DNA of 64,000 nt, taken from the NCBI GenBank assembly GCA_036345935.2, contig JADWOT020000002.1, positions 2,576,692 through 2,640,691 on the forward strand, in the 5' to 3' direction. Below are positions 34,101-46,665 of the stretch, one piece after another. This DNA is from Taenia hydatigena (taxonomy: Eukaryota; Platyhelminthes; Cestoda; Cyclophyllidea; Taeniidae). The notes beneath the pieces are model-generated. The model had not been told where the DNA came from. It made no database searches and worked only from the letters and a program-made list of their open reading frames with translations. Made by a program: the position numbers and the translations under genes. Every line of letters starts with the position of its first letter. The stretch's first letter is position 1.

Positions 34101-35070
34101 CAAGAGCAAAAGTTGCTAGCATGGTTGAGGAAAGGAACGCAAAACTGTTTTTCAGCATGAGCGGAGAAGGAGAGAAATAGCGAATAAATGTGCGTGTGCG
34201 TGTCGCATATATATGACGGGGAGCCAAAATTAAAAATAAGACTTGATGAAAACAAAATGCTATTTTGATAAAAGCGGAGACCTGTCAATCCACTCTTATT
34301 TTTGTTAAAAATTGGATAACAAAAGTGTGAAATCTGGAGGTTGGTAGGCTGCGGTGTTAATGGCGTAGTTATACTAGAAGAGATGATGGATGGACTAAAG
34401 AAAAGGGCACAGTAGTGTAGGCGTTTATTTATAATAAAAGAAATAACGGTACTGGTGGTGCGGTTTTGAAGTAAAGATGGTAAATTGGTAGCATATATGC
34501 GTGATACACATGTATGACGGTTCGATGAAATAGAAAAATTGTTAGGTGAAGCAGCGCCAAAAGAAGAAGCGGCCATTTGAAAAGATCTTTGCCTTAAATG
34601 CATGGCCACTCACCATAGCAGAAAAGTAGAAGAAAGAAGGACGAAATTAATAAAAAGGAATATTGCAATTGAGTGAATGAGATAAGGGCTTGTGCTAATA
34701 GGTTATAAGCAGTGACGGTGGTGGTGAGGGGCTGGAGGAGGTGACAGGAGGTGAAGCGACTAATAAGTGTGCTTAGCAGGTGGATGCGAATGAGTGAATG
34801 GGTGGGTGAGAGGGAGGGGGTGGCAAATGTATAGGTAAGCCTACCACTACTACTCGGAGGATGTGAATAGGGGAAGAGAAGTGAGGGAAGCGGGAAATGA
34901 ACAAACAGGAATGAAATTTGAGCAAGAAATACGTAAAAATGGACGTATGAAAGGCAGGAGAATTTGCATGGGCAGGGAAGATGAGAGGGGTAGGACTTGC
35001 TCAGCTGTCATCGCGCCCTTCCCTCCTCATTCGACGAACACTGTACGATTTATCATGCCCAGATGACAGC
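34100..35070 (-). repeat. Repeat R1, inverted copy
   Basis: Read on the minus strand it matches the T/C-rich repeats at 59-61.6 kb in order. The blocks are CAGCTGTCATCT near 35.06 kb, CCATGCAAATTCT, ACCTGCTAAGCACAC near 34.77 kb, CCACCACCGTCACTGCTTAT, then CCTATTAGCACAAGCCC near 34.70 kb. T-rich sequence follows down to about 34.1 kb. A 197-codon minus-strand frame (34016-34609) lies largely in the T-rich tail and is not considered a gene. Confidence 0.6.
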
Positions 35071-38000
35071 TGTTCGAAAAAAATTCGATCCGTCTAAACA
35101 AACTACACTTAATTGCATAAATAATTTCTGTTAATTTTTCAAATAGCCATGAATCTAAAATAAAGAAGGCTTTTAGCATGTCTCATTAAAAGCTTCGGTT
35201 TGAAACAGAATATCTACACGGCGCGGGGAATATGAGGCAGCTTCATGAAGTCAAATTGTGTTCTTAATTAATAGCTTCCAGTCTGTTTTAGTTATACTAA
35301 TCCACTGATTTTGTGTTCTTTCATTAGAACGCGTGTGTCTTCTGAACTGTCCCGTTTGCTACTGAATGCTCGGAAAATTTTGCGCGAAACAATTTGTCAG
35401 CATTTGCATTTGATGCGGCGAACTCAAGTTATAAGATCCCATGCTGCATTAGTGAAAGGGAAGTCAATTGCGCATTTCTACCTTCTGTTTCTGGTTTCTT
35501 CGCCTTGGAACGAGAGGAGGATATAAGATATGAAATCACGCATTTGAACAGTGATGTGGAGATTCAAGTTGTGTTAAGTCAAAGAGAAAGTCTGATTTCC
35601 TTCCGTTCTCTTATTCGCCTCCTATAGAGAGATTGAAGGCTTTTGGTTCGTCGCGTGAATTTTTTTGATTAGCCTGTTCACCCTTGAGAAGCGTGTTCTA
35701 GCAAGTGTGGATTACAAAGTACCTTAATGGTCTAAAGTTCTGCATGTTCTTTCTCAACTGTATCTCAACAGTATTCAACATTTTTCCGGTTTCAATGTCG
35801 GCTCAGTTAAGCTTGAGCAGCGCTCTCTATCAATGGCGATTAGACTTGTGCAACAAATCCTGCTACCAAACCCTAAATATACCTTGATTAGGTGCAAAGT
35901 CTTACACTCACTCTGCGTAGTCCACAAGGTCCCCGAGTGACCTTAATAGAAGTGCCAAAGAAGGCCTATGATCACGTAAATGTCACTTGGGTAGTATGGT
36001 CCCACATCGTATTTAAATTTTTTTCTCGAAGCTCATACAAGAAGTAGGTTATCAATGCGAACAGTAACCATTTCATGAATTTACGTAGCATACAGCCTAA
36101 GGTTGTTCTTAAGATGGCATAGAAGGCGAAATGCCTGTGACTATTTTGTACACATGTGGCCAAATTTCGACAATACGGTGCTCTATTCCTTCCTTAAGGC
36201 ATGGGTGATTTTTAGCCTGTCTGCATATTAACGCCACGAAACTTTATGATCTGGGAGGATAATTTGAGTCACCGTCCTGTTGGAGCCACAGTCGTTTACA
36301 TCTGCGTCACACAAATTAGGCATGAAAACTAAGTTATTTCATTGACATGACAAGCAGTATCAACATTTATTGCCTGATCGATCACAATTTTGATGAGAAT
36401 GCTCCGATTATGCCTTTTGAACCAAAGGTCATGCCAATCAGTGACATGTCATGGATGCACTTGTCTCGCAATAAGCTCTCGTGTATTTTCTGTGGCCTAA
36501 ATGCAGCGCGATGAAAGTGATTCGCAACGATTCTGCAAAAGGTGGCGATTTCTAAAGCATGCAAGACAGTTTTCTACATGCGCCGTCTTTACTTTCTCAA
36601 AATCTCACACAACGTCGAATCGCGTGTGCTATTTCAGCAGAATTTATGTACCTCCTTCTTTCATGGATCGGACACTCAATTGACTACTGTGAACGACACG
36701 TTCTTAGTACACTGCATTACCCATGAAGCACATCAGTGCATCATGGACTTGGAAAGGCATGCATCAGTCAACCTGAGTAAGAGGATATTGATGGGAAAAA
36801 TTGAATGCTGGCGTAATCATTTCCTACGTAGTGTTAACTAGTCACAGCATTTATAACTTTTTAATTTTTCCATGAACCATCCAAAGAATTGTACCACATT
36901 CTTCCAGTGCATTCTTATTCATTGTACAAACGTATAGCAAACTCAGTCTTTGTTAATAGCCTTAGGAACCTCTTACTTCTTTCCGGACAGACAGCATGAG
37001 ATGGAAACGGGTGAGAGAGTGTGCTCGACAGCTAAGCAGGTTCTTAGTGCAAAGCAACGCACGCTAAGACGCCCTAAACTTGCACCCCTTATATCCGGAA
37101 CCCATCATCAGCCCTCATACGCCTTCAACTGCATTTTTCTTCCTGCGTCACATTAAGTCCTACACCCTACTTTGCGTTGCAACAGCCATCACCACTTTAT
37201 AGCTCAGACTCCTTCAAACTCATCTAGGAACCAGATAACGCCTCTGCGATAATATGTGTTAAGAGATATAATGCGGCGTCATTTGGATAGATTTAGTCAT
37301 TCTTGGCTATAGAAGAATCGCCTTCAAACATGACTGCCCTTAGAGGCAACAAGGATGTTAAGACAGTGCATGCACTATGAGTTCATTCTAAACTCTCACA
37401 GGCTAGTTTATCAAAGTCCGCATTGAAGCGGACTAAGTGGGTGAAATTGACCACGTGAGGAGGAATTCTGCCGAGTGTCCTTAAAATTAATGTCTGGATA
37501 TGGGGTATAGATTGATGGAACACGCAGAAGTGATGCAGGCGGCTCATTGATAAGAGATTCGCTGAGATAATGATAATGTCGTTTACCCGAGAACGTATGT
37601 GTTGGGATCACAGTGAGGCAGTAGATGACTTTCTTTTATGAAGCTGCATGGAATAGTTACAAGGCATCTACCTCTTTTTACTGCTTGGCTTTCCATTCGA
37701 TTCGGTGCTTGCCGTATTAGTTGGAGTAAGCACTATGAGCTGCGAGACCTCGCGAAAACGAGTTGGCGTAACATGCAGACCTTTGAAAAATTAATTCTAG
37801 CCTTCGGATTTAGACCTTATTACATTCCTATTGTTTGAGGAGGCTAGAAAATATAGATGATTTCCTAGGTCATGATTTCTCTTTTTTGACATGAGGCAAT
37901 TCGGTGACCGAAAAAGGACATAAACTAAAGAGAATGGCGAAAAGATTGCTTTAACAAGATGCACTTAAAAGTCATTGGAAGTCTCTTGAACTAAAAGTGA

Positions 38001-40026
38001 ACCAAGAACCAATTCCGGCACTTTGCGCCAGCTCTTTTTGGCCAGATGCGGAATAATCCTCATTTTATTACTATGGTTCCAGCACTACAGCTACGTCACT
38101 TTCTCCTGCGAACATTTGAGCAGCTCACGGAAAGCGTGCTTGACCCTGCTTATTTAAGGCATAATCTAAGAGGGGATCGTTCAAGTGTGGGGTGATTCTA
38201 ATTTTGGCATGTCTCATGGGATTCGGGTTGGCTGGTAAAGGTAGATGTTGCTTAGACAACCTCTATATTCAAATGCTTACAGCATACAATAACGTTAGCT
38301 GATGTCTTTGGTGTTTAAGGATAGGTCGAAAATTGGAGTGATCAGCTCTTTTGAATAGATTTCGCCTATCACAGCTATCGTTTGAAATCACATGGAAAGT
38401 ATGAGCTAAACTAAAAAACCGTAAAATTATAGGCCTGCATCATAGTTGACAAGGTCTGGTAGGACGCTATGTGCCATGAAATCTTGCCAGAGGAAGATAT
38501 TTACGCAATGGACTACCTTAATGATTAGTTTCTAAACATATAAATGGAAGATTAAATCGCTTCAAAATGCAAACAATGCGATTACGCATGATTGAGTGCT
38601 ATCGACATCTTCTTTTTCCTCCTCTCATGAGAAATCGTGCCACGCAACCGTCTTCCAAAATGCCGACATCTGCCACTACAAGTGGTTCAGATCACCCCTG
38701 CAAAGCCAGTTGTTCAACTAATATACCTTCTCCAAAGATCAACATGAGCATAACCATATCGATGGCAAGGGGTTAGCTTTTTTGCAAAGCTAGAGTTGAA
38801 GACTTGCATTTGAATAAAAAATGCAAGCGCACGTTTGAAGATAGCACAAATTGAGCTGGTGGGCAAGGTGGAACAGAATGTAGAGTCCAGCCTAGCTTTT
38901 ACACTTCAGTTTGGACCGCACCTGCAAGTGGGTCTATACGATTCCACTTTCCGTGCATCCATAAGAGCGCAAATGATTTAGTTCTAAGCATGCTGCTTTG
39001 AGAACTCTTAGATGGAATAAAAGGACTAGTTAATTGCTGCCCTTGAGGAAAGCATGTTGATGTACGCTTAGTTGCTGCTACTGATGCCCCACAAAGGACA
39101 AAAATTTACGCGCTTCCTTAGCATGGCGAAAAGGACTTTCATCGACATGCTTACTGAACGATGCCCCTTCCACATTTAGCGAGGCCACAATGGCAACACC
39201 TACTGGTTCACGTGCCGTCCAGTTGAAATGGCTGTTACAAAGCATTGATGAAGGTAAATCGGATCGCATTGGATTAAGCGCAGTGGTTTCTCATCCCTGG
39301 CTGGCAACACGAAAGGAAATGTACACATCTACCGAATAGAGAGGCAAGATCTTTGTCCAATTGCTCCATTCGTCACCAAACTGAAAAACGTCGTAATGTG
39401 CAGGTGCGCATCTTCAGTTGCAAGCGACCGAAGAAACCCAAAAAGAATTACAACACCAGGCAATCAGGCAATCCTTCATTGCAGCATGGTAAGAGAGTGA
39501 GTTTTGAAGTGGTGAGTTATCCACCTCGCGATATCTTCATCGCACATCTACAGAATTGGAGAGCGTGCCACACCGATATATAGATAACCGATGATCATAT
39601 ATTAGTGGACGTACTAACGGAATTCTACTCATCTTTGTTAACTGTAAGAAGTGGTACAAAATAAAGCTGTCAATGAGTTAACTCTCATCGACTCATTCTT
39701 TTATGTGTAAATTATCTCAAATTACATGCCTGATGCACACGCGAGCTGAATAAGGAGGTTAGTAAGTGGTTGCTATGCTATCCCGTAAAAACCAAAGAAG
39801 AGCACGCCTCCTTATTCCGTTTAATGGAAACACAAAAAAATGTGCGAAATCGGCATGTTTAGAGCAAAGAAAATCAACAACCACAATAAAATGGAACAAA
39901 TTCAGAAATAGCAAGCAAAGAATAACACAAACGCAACGTCATTGATGCTCGCAAGAGTTAAAAAGTAGTGGAAAAACGCAAGAAATGTGGCATGATAGTA
40001 GCCAAGGTTGGGAAATTTAGGAGCGT
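35071..40026. other. Stretch without a recognisable gene
   Basis: Scattered short frames only. The most coding-like are plus-strand 36542-36841 and 39353-39583 and minus-strand 39078-39269. The last contains KEARKFLSFVG, faintly like the end of a retroelement reverse transcriptase, too little to call. A 7-bp hairpin lies at 37415-37434 (AGTCCGC / GCGGACT). Confidence 0.4.
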
Positions 40027-40168
40027 TCATGCAAGGTAGAAAGCCATGAAAGAGAAAGGGACGACAGAGATCAAAGGTATGATACCAGATCCTCTAGAAG
40101 TTACGAGGATTCCACATTCATGGCCTAAAAAAGACATTCTGATGAAAAATTCGAGAAAAAAATAACCG

Positions 40169-40268
40169 TTATATAATGGTAAAGGGCAAAGAAATAGGAG
40201 CCAATGATTGGCATTCAGTGGACAGATCAAGCAATACTCTTGTGTAGAAAAGGCAGTCGATAACGCAA
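40169..40268 (-). other. Possible alternative exon 3 of the antigen-family locus
   Basis: A second acceptor (CATATTTCAG, ending at 40269) lies 51 nt after the exon 2 donor. Using it keeps the frame, because 51 is a multiple of three, and gives a different C-terminus (CVIDCLFYTRVLLDL...) ending at 40169. That tail is less hydrophobic than the distal exon. The family layout favours 40093-40027 as the true exon 3. Confidence 0.3.
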
Positions 40269-40913
40269 CTGAAATATGTCAGTGAAATGACATCCGGCAG
40301 CATAATCTCGTCTATTAACCTTCCGAATTCTGGTGTTTGGATATTTTCTGTGAATTCAAAAATCTTCTTTCCTTTATGCGTTCCCGTCACAGTCAGGGCG
40401 TATGATGAGTTGGGCGTCAGTCCGACAAGAATTACTTCTCCTTCGCTGAGGTGCGCAGATTCAGATAGTGCGCGTGTCGGCTCAGATTTCAGTGCTGCCG
40501 TTACTGTGATGTTGCCGTCGAGCATATCACTGAATTCCTCCTCATTCCACGTTAAGCGAATGAAATTCGATCCCACAGGATCCAACTGAAAGCGCTCTTG
40601 TAGTTGATTCTCACTTGGTATTGCCCCTTGAACAGAAATGCAAAAGTGCCAGTCAGCCAACATGACTCCTCAGTGTTGCCGTTGGCATTTATTTACGACC
40701 TGCGACCATGATGCGTTCGAACTGAGTGAAGACACCAGAATGCACTCCTATAGCCTGCGTTAAATCAATGTTTTGAATCAACAAATGTTGTGACAATTCA
40801 TGTGTTCACAACCCAATGCTAATGAGAATGCCATTGTTAAAATCTCACTTACGGACAGTTGTTTTGTTTCCTTTTGCCAAAATGGGAGCCACAAACAAAA
40901 TGAGACACCACGG

Positions 40914-40916
40914 CTA
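40914..40916 (-). other. Premature stop in the signal-peptide exon
   Basis: TAG is the third codon after the only candidate ATG (40922-40920), read on the minus strand in the frame that continues through the hydrophobic core to the donor. It is the only disabling change seen in the three exons. It could be a fixed pseudogene mutation, an allele or a base-calling error. Confidence 0.8.
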
Positions 40917-40922
40917 AAACAT

Positions 40923-41060
40923 CTCTGCACCCCACTTGTTTTATGTTTGCAGCTCACGGTACATTTGTTTGCTAATTCTCTACATGCCTATCGGCCTATG
41001 GACACGCCTTGTCGCATATGGCGTCTTCTCATTGGTACAATAGGATAGCAAAAGTGCATA
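40923..41060 (-). promoter_or_regulatory. Presumed upstream region of the antigen-family gene
   Basis: Minus-strand sequence directly before the ATG includes an AT-rich CATAAAACA about 25 nt upstream and a CCAAT further out (about 41.03 kb). These could act as TATA-like and CAAT-like elements with a very short leader. Evidence is sequence resemblance only. Confidence 0.2.
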
Positions 41061-41671
41061 TTTGTCATTGTGTTTTCAGATCTTTTACCCGTATTATATA
41101 TCATGTGGTTCACAGTGACCCCTTTTCTTGCATACGTGAATGCCTTGTACATGTGCGATGACCTTTAAACATATCAATGTTCTTTATGTTATTTTAAAGA
41201 CCTAATAAGCGTGCATTAACGCTCATTTACCTAAAATTTTTTACTTATTTGTTTTTCTTTTTGTCTCCTTGAAGTTGGTTTTTTATGGAATTTTGATGAT
41301 ATCTTTATTAATGCTTTTTTCGTCTGCCTTGCAATTTTAAGGCTTCCTTTCTTTTGTCTTTCCGGCAACTTCGTGACGAAGGAGTGTTGACCAACATCCT
41401 AGTGCCTGCATCTAAAATGAAGAATAGTTTTTTATCTGTATAATTTTATATAAAGTTTAATTTTCCTTTTTACGGTAAATATCAGTAATCCCTTACAAAT
41501 TCACAGCATTTTCAAACTTGTCTGAATGACATCTAGATGGATTTCATAAATATTAGAATCGTCTGACTCATAAAAAATTAACTATTTTATGTGGTCTAAT
41601 GCCATTTGACTAGTAATTCACCTTGCAGTCCTCCGATAATTAGGACTACAAGAGAAAGACTTGTCTTTCAG

Positions 41672-41850
41672 TGTTGAGCTACCCTAGCGAGGATCAAACG
41701 AAGAGAATTAAAAAAGGAGCCAATATCGAGGGCCAACACAAATTTAAGCCTTCCACGACGACCGATGATGGAGACGAAGCCGCTGTGTTCAAGAATAACT
41801 CGTTTCCGAAAGAGAGCCGGAAAGCAGGAAACTTTGATGAAAATCATTGA
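41672..41850 (+). CDS. Candidate terminal exon, hydrophilic C-terminus
   Basis: A good acceptor (CTTGTCTTTCAG, ending 41671) precedes a frame of 58 codons ending in TGA at 41848-41850. The peptide is charged (LSYPSEDQTKRIKKGANIEG near its start, NNSFPKESRKAGNF near its end) and codon choice looks non-random. It would be the tail of a larger protein whose other exons lie upstream on the plus strand, through the antigen-family locus on the opposite strand. No family recognised. Confidence 0.35.
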
Positions 41851-41912
41851 TGCGATTCTTACCCCACTGCTTACATGAATTGAGGAGGCTAAATGGGAAT
41901 AATCCTAAAACC

Positions 41913-42283
41913 ATGGATAAATTCTTAGTACGTGCAGACACTGCTCCACCTGGTTATAAATTCAGCAATGCCATCCCTCGTTGCCTCGAGACTGCTCGCA
42001 GTTTTACGGAAAAACTGTGAAAACTACGGAGAAAAGCCGATCACACTTTGGGCCGCTGGAAAGATGCAAAAGAATTTGCCTTTGTTCCCGTTGCAATTTA
42101 CTAGAAGAACACCTTCTCAATAATGGAAATTCAAGTACTACACCGGTGATCTTAACACACACACTGCAGGTTACCCAGATCGTTCACACATCTACCCTTA
42201 CTAATGATTCAGAGCTTCTAGCAATTGTCAACAGGACAAATTGTTGCTACGGTCGATGCAAGACTATGCTAAAGTTAAATTAA
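41913..42283 (+). pseudogene. Coding-like segments in shifting frames
   Basis: From ATG 41913 a frame reads MDKFLVRADTAPPGYKFSNA up to TGA near 42018. A second overlapping frame (41981-42283) continues as protein-like sequence with a possible donor (CTGCAG|GTTACC near 42.17 kb), and a third frame (41932-42123) overlaps both. Frame switching without splice sites suggests a broken gene or unrelated chance frames. It may be associated with 41672-41850. Confidence 0.25.
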
Positions 42284-45200
42284 AAGCATCTTTCGATATT
42301 CTTTAATCTTTCCGAAATTCTGAGGAACCATATAGGGGACTCAAAAAGTCGCTCTCTTAAGCCACAATGCAATTTTAAGTTTGCAAATTCATTAAAATGT
42401 ATAGACCTTCCTGTAATGAAGCTTGGCCCAGTAACAATGCGTCTCTGAAGTTGCATCTGATCGCCCCGAGAATCAGACTTCTGCTCACATTGTCTACATG
42501 CGCCCTCAGAGCGTTGACGTAGCAAAGTGGCAATGCAGTTTTAACATCAGCATCATTCTATACCTCGACCTCAAATACTCACCACAACTAAACACTGGGG
42601 GTTTTTAAGACGGGCTTTAGTTTGCTTGAAGACATGCGGTTCTGAGCGTGGTAGTTATAGTATGGGTGCCAAATCTCTCCCCCTCCACATTTCAGCCCTT
42701 CAATGCGTGAACAATCGACATGGGTTTTGCAGTAAACAGCAGTCGCTATTCAAGTTGCGCAAGACTCTTTCGACACAAATAATGAACTAAAATCAGCCAA
42801 GCAGTCTTATCTTGATTATTTCTACAGGGTACGCGAAACTAAAAATAATGAGCTCCTTTTAGAATGATAGTACTCGCTTGCACTTATTCTTGACTGGAAG
42901 AGCGGGCAGAATTCCACATCCTAGGGGCATGTATATTGTGAGGACAATTTAGTCACTGCTATTACTGTCAAGATGTTAGCAGTAAGATTTCTGTATCAAA
43001 TAGCAACACCAATTATTGTTTTTAATTTCAGAATCTGATGGTGGCAAAGGCGAACAAAACAGAAGGGACCCCGATTTCACACTGCTTCCATTGGAATCGC
43101 ATGGATCCTTGGACTTATAAGTTACGTTGAGACATCTGCAACATGACTAAGCTTGCCACCAACCAAATCGTGCTAAGCGTAAGGGCAGCCGATTTATCTG
43201 GGTACCCGTATCCGGAATCAAACAAGTCTGCTTTATTTGCTGACAGACGGTGGAGTAAGTCACGGTAAACGAGAGTCGGAACTATTAGCCTCAGGTGGTC
43301 ATGTAGAGTTGCATTTTGATGCAGGGCCAGCTCAAGAACTGAAGCTGCTTTGTCGCATGAACTGCATTGCTATCATGAGCAGAAATTTTTGGAAAATTCT
43401 GTTGAATGAGACCAAGGCCAACTTCGGGACAACTTCACGCCCGCTTCGATGGATATGCTTTTGATTAATGAATCAACACTTAGAATTTTCCAAACTTCAT
43501 GCACTTGAGCATAAGTAAAAATGCTGTCGAATGAAATTAGTTGCGCTCTTATGCAAATCACATCATGAGAACTTGTTTTTTGTGCAGTAAAGTTGTCGGA
43601 ATTGCCCCGCCTAGGCGTGTTCAAATCGTTATGCAGTCTCCAATTAACATGCTGCAAGTTCAAGTTGCATAATCTTCAAAAATATTCGAAGGCAAAGAAA
43701 GCGACTTCACTCTGTTTTGCGCAGACTGAGGTAACCATAAGCGGTAGAAACAGAGCTGAGCCGACAATTGATGGGTAATATGAAAAGGACGCAATGTACT
43801 AAGCCTCATTATAAAAGCGAGTGTTGCAGGAAACATCCCAGTATAACACTTCTCTCTCAGCCCTCACATAGCGGCACATCAAAATATTGCTTTCATTTAT
43901 TGAGTACTCGTAAATGCTGTTATAGCAAAGGCGTGAGGACCCTCATCACTATGGCACCAAGTATTATGGATAAGGACTAGTAATCGCTATGAGTTGAAGA
44001 AAAGACATGCCGCCACAACAGAAATTACAGACTCCGTAAGTCGAAGAATCTGCACAACTAAAAGTTAGCTCAAGCGCACTTTTAGCATATCTCTTGACCA
44101 TTGTGTCCACTACGACTTAGTTTGTGCAATGCTCCGCAAAGCGATCACAATTTGGAAGGCATTTACACCACCATGTGTGCTTTATCATAGAACTCTCATT
44201 AGTAGAACTTTTGACCCTTTCAAACTGATGACTAGCGTTGTGTGGTGAATTAACTTCAAAGAACTGTAAAGTTCTGGGTGTGGGGAATGGTCGGGTCTTG
44301 AGCACTGGCCTAACACGAATGAATTCTCGCTGCAGTGCCCTTATTGCAACCTCACTTATCCCATCCAATTCACTATCACATTTATCTAATGGTTAGACTC
44401 TGCTCATGCGTAATCCTGACTGGTGCTTCAGACCGTCAAGATATTTGTCACCGGATGCAGATCGTCGAATCAAAGAGAGAATATGGTAAAACCGAAGACA
44501 AGACAGAATGAGGCTTTTTAGGGAAGGGACTTGTACAGTTAACAGAGGTTGCATAGTATACGGGCTTGTTCCAATTCTTTTAGAGTAAATGCATTGCCAA
44601 TTTAGACAAAGTCATAAAAATTTAGGTAACACAATGTCTGGAATGCAGGGTCGAATACCTGAGTGCAGAATCGTTCTACTCCTTGCGCTCTCACTACGTG
44701 TCAACATTTGTTTTGCGTCCACATGCATCTTCAAACACAGAAGCGTTAATTTACTATTGGCTGTTTCAATCCTAATAGGTGTAAACAAAGTCAGCCCATT
44801 TTCCCCTTTCTAAAGAATACAACAGGTTCTGAAGACTAAGCAAGGCATAATGATAATTTGTTTATCGTATTATGTATCCTAATAAGAATAAACGAATGCT
44901 GCATTAGCAGTTTGAAATGGTAGAATGAGGCGAGGAAACAGCAAAGGTGCGAATCAGTAGAGCGCATGAACGAGGATGCTGAGGCCGGCGCATGGGGTAG
45001 ACAGCAAGCAGTCAGGTGTTAACTGAAGTAACTTGGAGCAAACGTCGTTTCATAACTTTGCAACGCCCCTGAGGCGAGATCCTCACTCCTGCCGTGACTG
45101 CTGTTGAAGTGCACTCCAAAACAGACTATAAATTGGGACTGAGAACTGCTGAATGACGGTCAAAAGAGTAGATTGAGTGAGCGGGACATGATGTGCAGGC

Positions 45201-46660
45201 ACGTTTCTTCCTTGCTATGTGTGAATATGCATGGCCAGTGCCTGATATGATACACTGCTCTTCATGTGCACACTCAATTCACATCAAAACAGCGATTCGT
45301 CTTTGCATTAAACATAATCGATTAGTTGGGCTTATATCGAAAACACTTGATTTGACGCATTTTGGTTTCATCTTGTGACGTGTATCTTTGTCCGTTGCTT
45401 TGTGGCTAATCCGTGGTGCGGACGCCCCACCGCGATATGGCAGAGAAGTAAGGAACTTCCATGCGAAAAATTTCTAGTCATTGCGCATTCGATAGCGGCA
45501 GTGGAAGGATCTGCTGCTTATTCGCGATGCAGTATAGCGCTCATCGTTATACTCCATCTAGTCAGGAACGTCATGAACGCTTGGCTTCTTTAGCACCCGA
45601 GGAATGAAGGTGCACGAGCGACGTACCGTGCGATTGGCACCTCCATTTCTAAAATGTGGTTATGCGGTTTTGCCCATAGTTCCCTCATCTTTGAGTTTTG
45701 GTTATGGCAACCTCGGTTACTCATCCAGGAAAGTACATAAGCGTACCCCAGCAGAGCCATTTGTGTGCATTCCTACATCTGTATTATACCATTATTACTT
45801 AATTTAGGTGAAGCCTTACAGACATCGGATTAATCACCGTAGACGCAGTGTGACTCGCTTGCGTTGCAAATTGTTCATTTCAGTCTCTCAGTACCTTTCG
45901 CGGGTGCGGTACTGAGGGCACGGAATATGCGACAGGGAGTCAAGCGGTGGATGTATGGGATGGGAGAAATTGACTTCTTCTGACGTAGTCCCCCTCTCCA
46001 CTACCAGCCCATCAACCTTCGGGCAGTACACCGTTGCACTCTTCATCACAGGTTTGCATCCTGAGCATGAGATCGGCGTAGCTAGACGGGACGACTTCCT
46101 ATTCACATCATTCAGTGCCTTCGTACACGTAGAAGTGTTGGTAAATTAATAAGAAATCTTAAAGACGTTCGCTCATCTTTTAAAACCATTGAGACGCGCG
46201 GCGATGCTAAGGCGAATTCGGGTGGTTTTTCTTGCTTAACCAACAAAGAATGATAAGTAAGTCGATCATGGGATCCTTGGAAGGGATCGGCAGTGTGATT
46301 GGTGATTAGGATTGATCGGTTGGATGCTAGTTTAAGTGGTGTCAGGTGCTTGTGTCTCCTTTCCACAAAAAGAACAATTCTCACTACTAATTATCACCTT
46401 ACAGTGAAGATGAACATTTTTGAAGTAAAGAGCACTGCTATTTCTTTGGTAGTGATGCAGATGAAATCGTGGCGAAAGGAAGATGAATTGATAACTCGAT
46501 ATTATTTAATAAGATGCTATGTGAGAGCCTGATGGCATAGAAATCGGCTCGGTGTTTCAGTTAGCATTCGGCATATCGCTCGACCATGCAATCGCTTCTC
46601 CACCGCCATCTTTTGGTGACGGAAGGCCACCCTTTCCTACCTCGTTGCACTGCACTTGAC
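42284..46660. other. Stretch with weak exon candidates only
   Basis: Plus-strand 45916-46140 is the best candidate. It is open after an acceptor-like CTGAG, contains PLSTTSPSTFGQYTVALFIT, and ends before a donor-like GTTG|GTAAAT, but the opposite strand is equally open. Minus-strand 42280-42525 and plus-strand 43237-43464 are protein-like without recognisable domains. Nothing else was seen. Confidence 0.3.
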
Positions 46661-46665
46661 GCCTT

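Larger units (their letters stand above)
40027..40922 (-). pseudogene. Oncosphere antigen family gene (EG95/45W/TSOL type) with a stop at codon 3
   Basis: Three minus-strand exons fit perfectly. Exon 1 (40922-40853) starts at ATG and encodes a secretory signal core (CLILFVAPILAKG). It ends in phase 1 at a GTAAGT donor. Exon 2 (40626-40320) begins after CTGTTCAAG with the two bases needed and encodes one fibronectin type III domain. The Trp of IRLTWNEEE, the LTPNSSYALTV strand and two N-glycosylation sites (NIT, NSS) are visible. It ends in phase 2 at GTTAAT. Exon 3 (40093-40027) follows CTTCTAG and gives a hydrophobic C-terminus (SGIIPLISVVPFSFMAFYLA) and TGA. The total is 148 codons including stops, close to family size as I recall it. 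In taeniids these are secreted or surface proteins of the oncosphere, known as host-protective antigens. The codon after ATG TTT is TAG (40916-40914) with no other in-frame start, so the gene as read is broken. Everything downstream is intact. Confidence 0.85.

Noticed and set aside
34016..34609. Longest open frame in the window (197 codons, minus strand)
   Set aside because: It lies mostly in the T-rich tail of repeat R1, is made of Ser/Ile/Phe/Thr runs, and has no domain or splice support.
39078..39269. Reverse-transcriptase-like fragment (KEARKFLSFVG)
   Set aside because: The match is one short word with the wrong spacing to upstream motifs and no catalytic motif nearby.
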